Positions 13,308-14,180 of a stretch of 14,180 bases of DNA are shown piece by piece. The translations under genes were made by a program, and so were the position numbers. Origin of the DNA: Chryseobacterium sp. (GTDB lineage Bacteria > Bacteroidota > Bacteroidia > Flavobacteriales > Weeksellaceae); assembly GCA_030146295.1 (NCBI GenBank), contig JASLCD010000095.1:1-14180 (forward strand). The letters are read 5' to 3'. The first letter of the stretch is position 1. Each line of letters opens with the position of its first letter. Under the pieces are notes generated by a model. That model was not told the origin of the DNA. It did no database searches and saw only the letters and a program-made list of their open reading frames with translations.

Positions 13308-14180
13308 TTAAGCGTTTTCTAAGATATAAGAGAACATCAATGGTGCACAGATCGTAGCATCACTTTCAACGATAAATTTCGGTGTAGTGATATCAAGTTT
13401 ACCCCAAGTGATTTTTTCATTTGGAACAGCACCTGAATAAGATCCGTAAGATGTTGTAGAATCAGAAATCTGGCAGAAATAAGACCAGAAAGGAATGTCG
13501 TGCATTTCCATATCCTGATATAGCATTGGTACTACACAGATAGGGAAATCTCCTGCGATACCACCACCAATCTGGAAGAATCCAACTCCTTTTCCTCCTG
13601 AGTTTTTAGTGTACCAGTCAGCAAGGTAAGTCATATATTCGATACCTGATTTCATTGTAGTAGCCTTAAGCTCTCCTTTGATACAGTAAGAAGCGAAGAT
13701 GTTACCCATTGTAGAATCTTCCCATCCCGGAACTACGATTGGTAAATTAGCTTCTGCAGCAGCAATCATCCAAGAGTTCTCTCTAGGAATTTCATAGTAC
13801 TGCTCCAATACTCCTGAAAGGATCATTTTGTACATGAATTCGTGAGGGAAATATCTTTCTCCTTTCGCTTCAGCATCTTTCCAGATCTCAACGATATGTT
13901 TCTGTAATCTTCTGAAAGCTTCTTCTTCAGGGATACAAGTATCTGTAACTCTGTTCAGACCTCTTTCTAAAAGATCCCACTCATCCTGAGCAGTCAAATC
14001 TCTGTAATGAGGAACTCTTTCATAGTGAGAGTGTGCTACAAGGTTCATTAAATCTTCTTCAAGGTTAGCCCCTGTACAAGAGATAAAATCTACTTTCCCC
14101 TGACGGATCATTTCAGCAAGAATCTTCCCTAATTCAGCAGTAGACATTGCTCCTGCCAAAGTAATCATCATTTTTCCGCC
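13308..14180 (-). CDS. Deoxyhypusine synthase family protein, probable homospermidine synthase (5' truncated)
   Basis: The frame stays open to the window edge: codons for GGK precede the first internal Met, so the start lies to the right of 14180 and about 290 C-terminal residues are seen. Family landmarks are the NAD-binding-type segments LAGAMSTAELGK and DFISCTGANLEEDL, VPGWEDSTMGN, the GGGIAGDFPI segment, SDSTTSYGSYSGAVPNE, and WGK at residues 256-258 counted from that first Met. WGK contains the lysine equivalent to the catalytic Lys329 of human deoxyhypusine synthase. Bacteria lack eIF5A, so hypusination is not expected. Bacterial homologues are thought to transfer an aminobutyl group from spermidine or putrescine to a polyamine acceptor, which fits homospermidine being a major polyamine in Flavobacteriaceae (established knowledge, from memory). 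A strong terminator follows. The family is firm; substrate is inferred. Confidence 0.93.
   Translation of the reverse strand, partial: GGKMMITLAGAMSTAELGKILAEMIRQGKVDFISCTGANLEEDLMNLVAHSHYERVPHYRDLTAQDEWDLLERGLNRVTDTCIPEEEAFRRLQKHIVEIWKDAEAKGERYFPHEFMYKMILSGVLEQYYEIPRENSWMIAAAEANLPIVVPGWEDSTMGNIFASYCIKGELKATTMKSGIEYMTYLADWYTKNSGGKGVGFFQIGGGIAGDFPICVVPMLYQDMEMHDIPFWSYFCQISDSTTSYGSYSGAVPNEKITWGKLDITTPKFIVESDATICAPLMFSYILENA

Noticed and set aside
1..14180. tRNA, rRNA, riboswitch, insertion sequence, prophage or CRISPR array
   Set aside because: I looked for cloverleaf ends, long conserved RNA segments, transposase motifs and regularly spaced repeats, and saw none.

Overview
The window reads as ordinary chromosome of a low-GC Bacteroidota bacterium, most likely a Chryseobacterium-type flavobacterium (Weeksellaceae). 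This rests on the protein families, AT-rich intergenic DNA, possible TAnnTTTG-type -7 promoter boxes, weak or absent Shine-Dalgarno sequences, and short intergenic repeats of a style I associate with this group. The genus call is inference from memory, not a database match.

Layout. 1-150 is the 3' end of gap (glyceraldehyde-3-phosphate dehydrogenase), followed by a hairpin terminator shared with a converging gene for an exported, probably outer-membrane beta-barrel protein (213-1064, minus). Divergent from that, and co-directional with each other, are a PAS-LuxR regulator (1264-2064) and a DUF2236/MpaB-type putative haem oxygenase (2137 or 2143 to 3327). recA (3653-4654) follows a 325-base AT-rich gap that holds a perfect 20-bp palindrome. 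Each neighbouring transcription unit then ends at its own hairpin. An unrecognised flavobacterial protein (4888-6321, minus) and a secreted S9 prolyl-oligopeptidase-type peptidase (6471-9371, minus) lie head to tail. htpG (Hsp90, 9522-11417, plus) diverges from the peptidase gene. After it come a small XRE regulator (11769-12161), an alkyltransferase-like DNA repair protein (12449-12745, minus), a 48-residue basic protein (12835-12981, plus) and the 5'-truncated gene of a deoxyhypusine-synthase/homospermidine-synthase family enzyme (13308-14180, minus).

How the genes fit together. Most are independent single-gene units separated by hairpin terminators, so there is no large operon or defence island. 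recA, htpG, the alkyltransferase-like protein and possibly the S9 peptidase touch stress and repair, but that grouping may be chance. The most interesting unexplained signal is a bipartite DNA element, TGCCATTNTGTCA followed 14 bases later by GTATTTTTT. It occurs twice with identical spacing and the same orientation: once just upstream of htpG, where it fits a heat-shock-type promoter, and once at 6385-6420 beside the unrecognised gene, where its orientation is puzzling. Three intergenic stretches look like MITE-style repeats with imperfect terminal inverted repeats. I see no tRNA, rRNA, CRISPR array, insertion sequence or prophage, and nothing I would call a wholly new multi-gene system.
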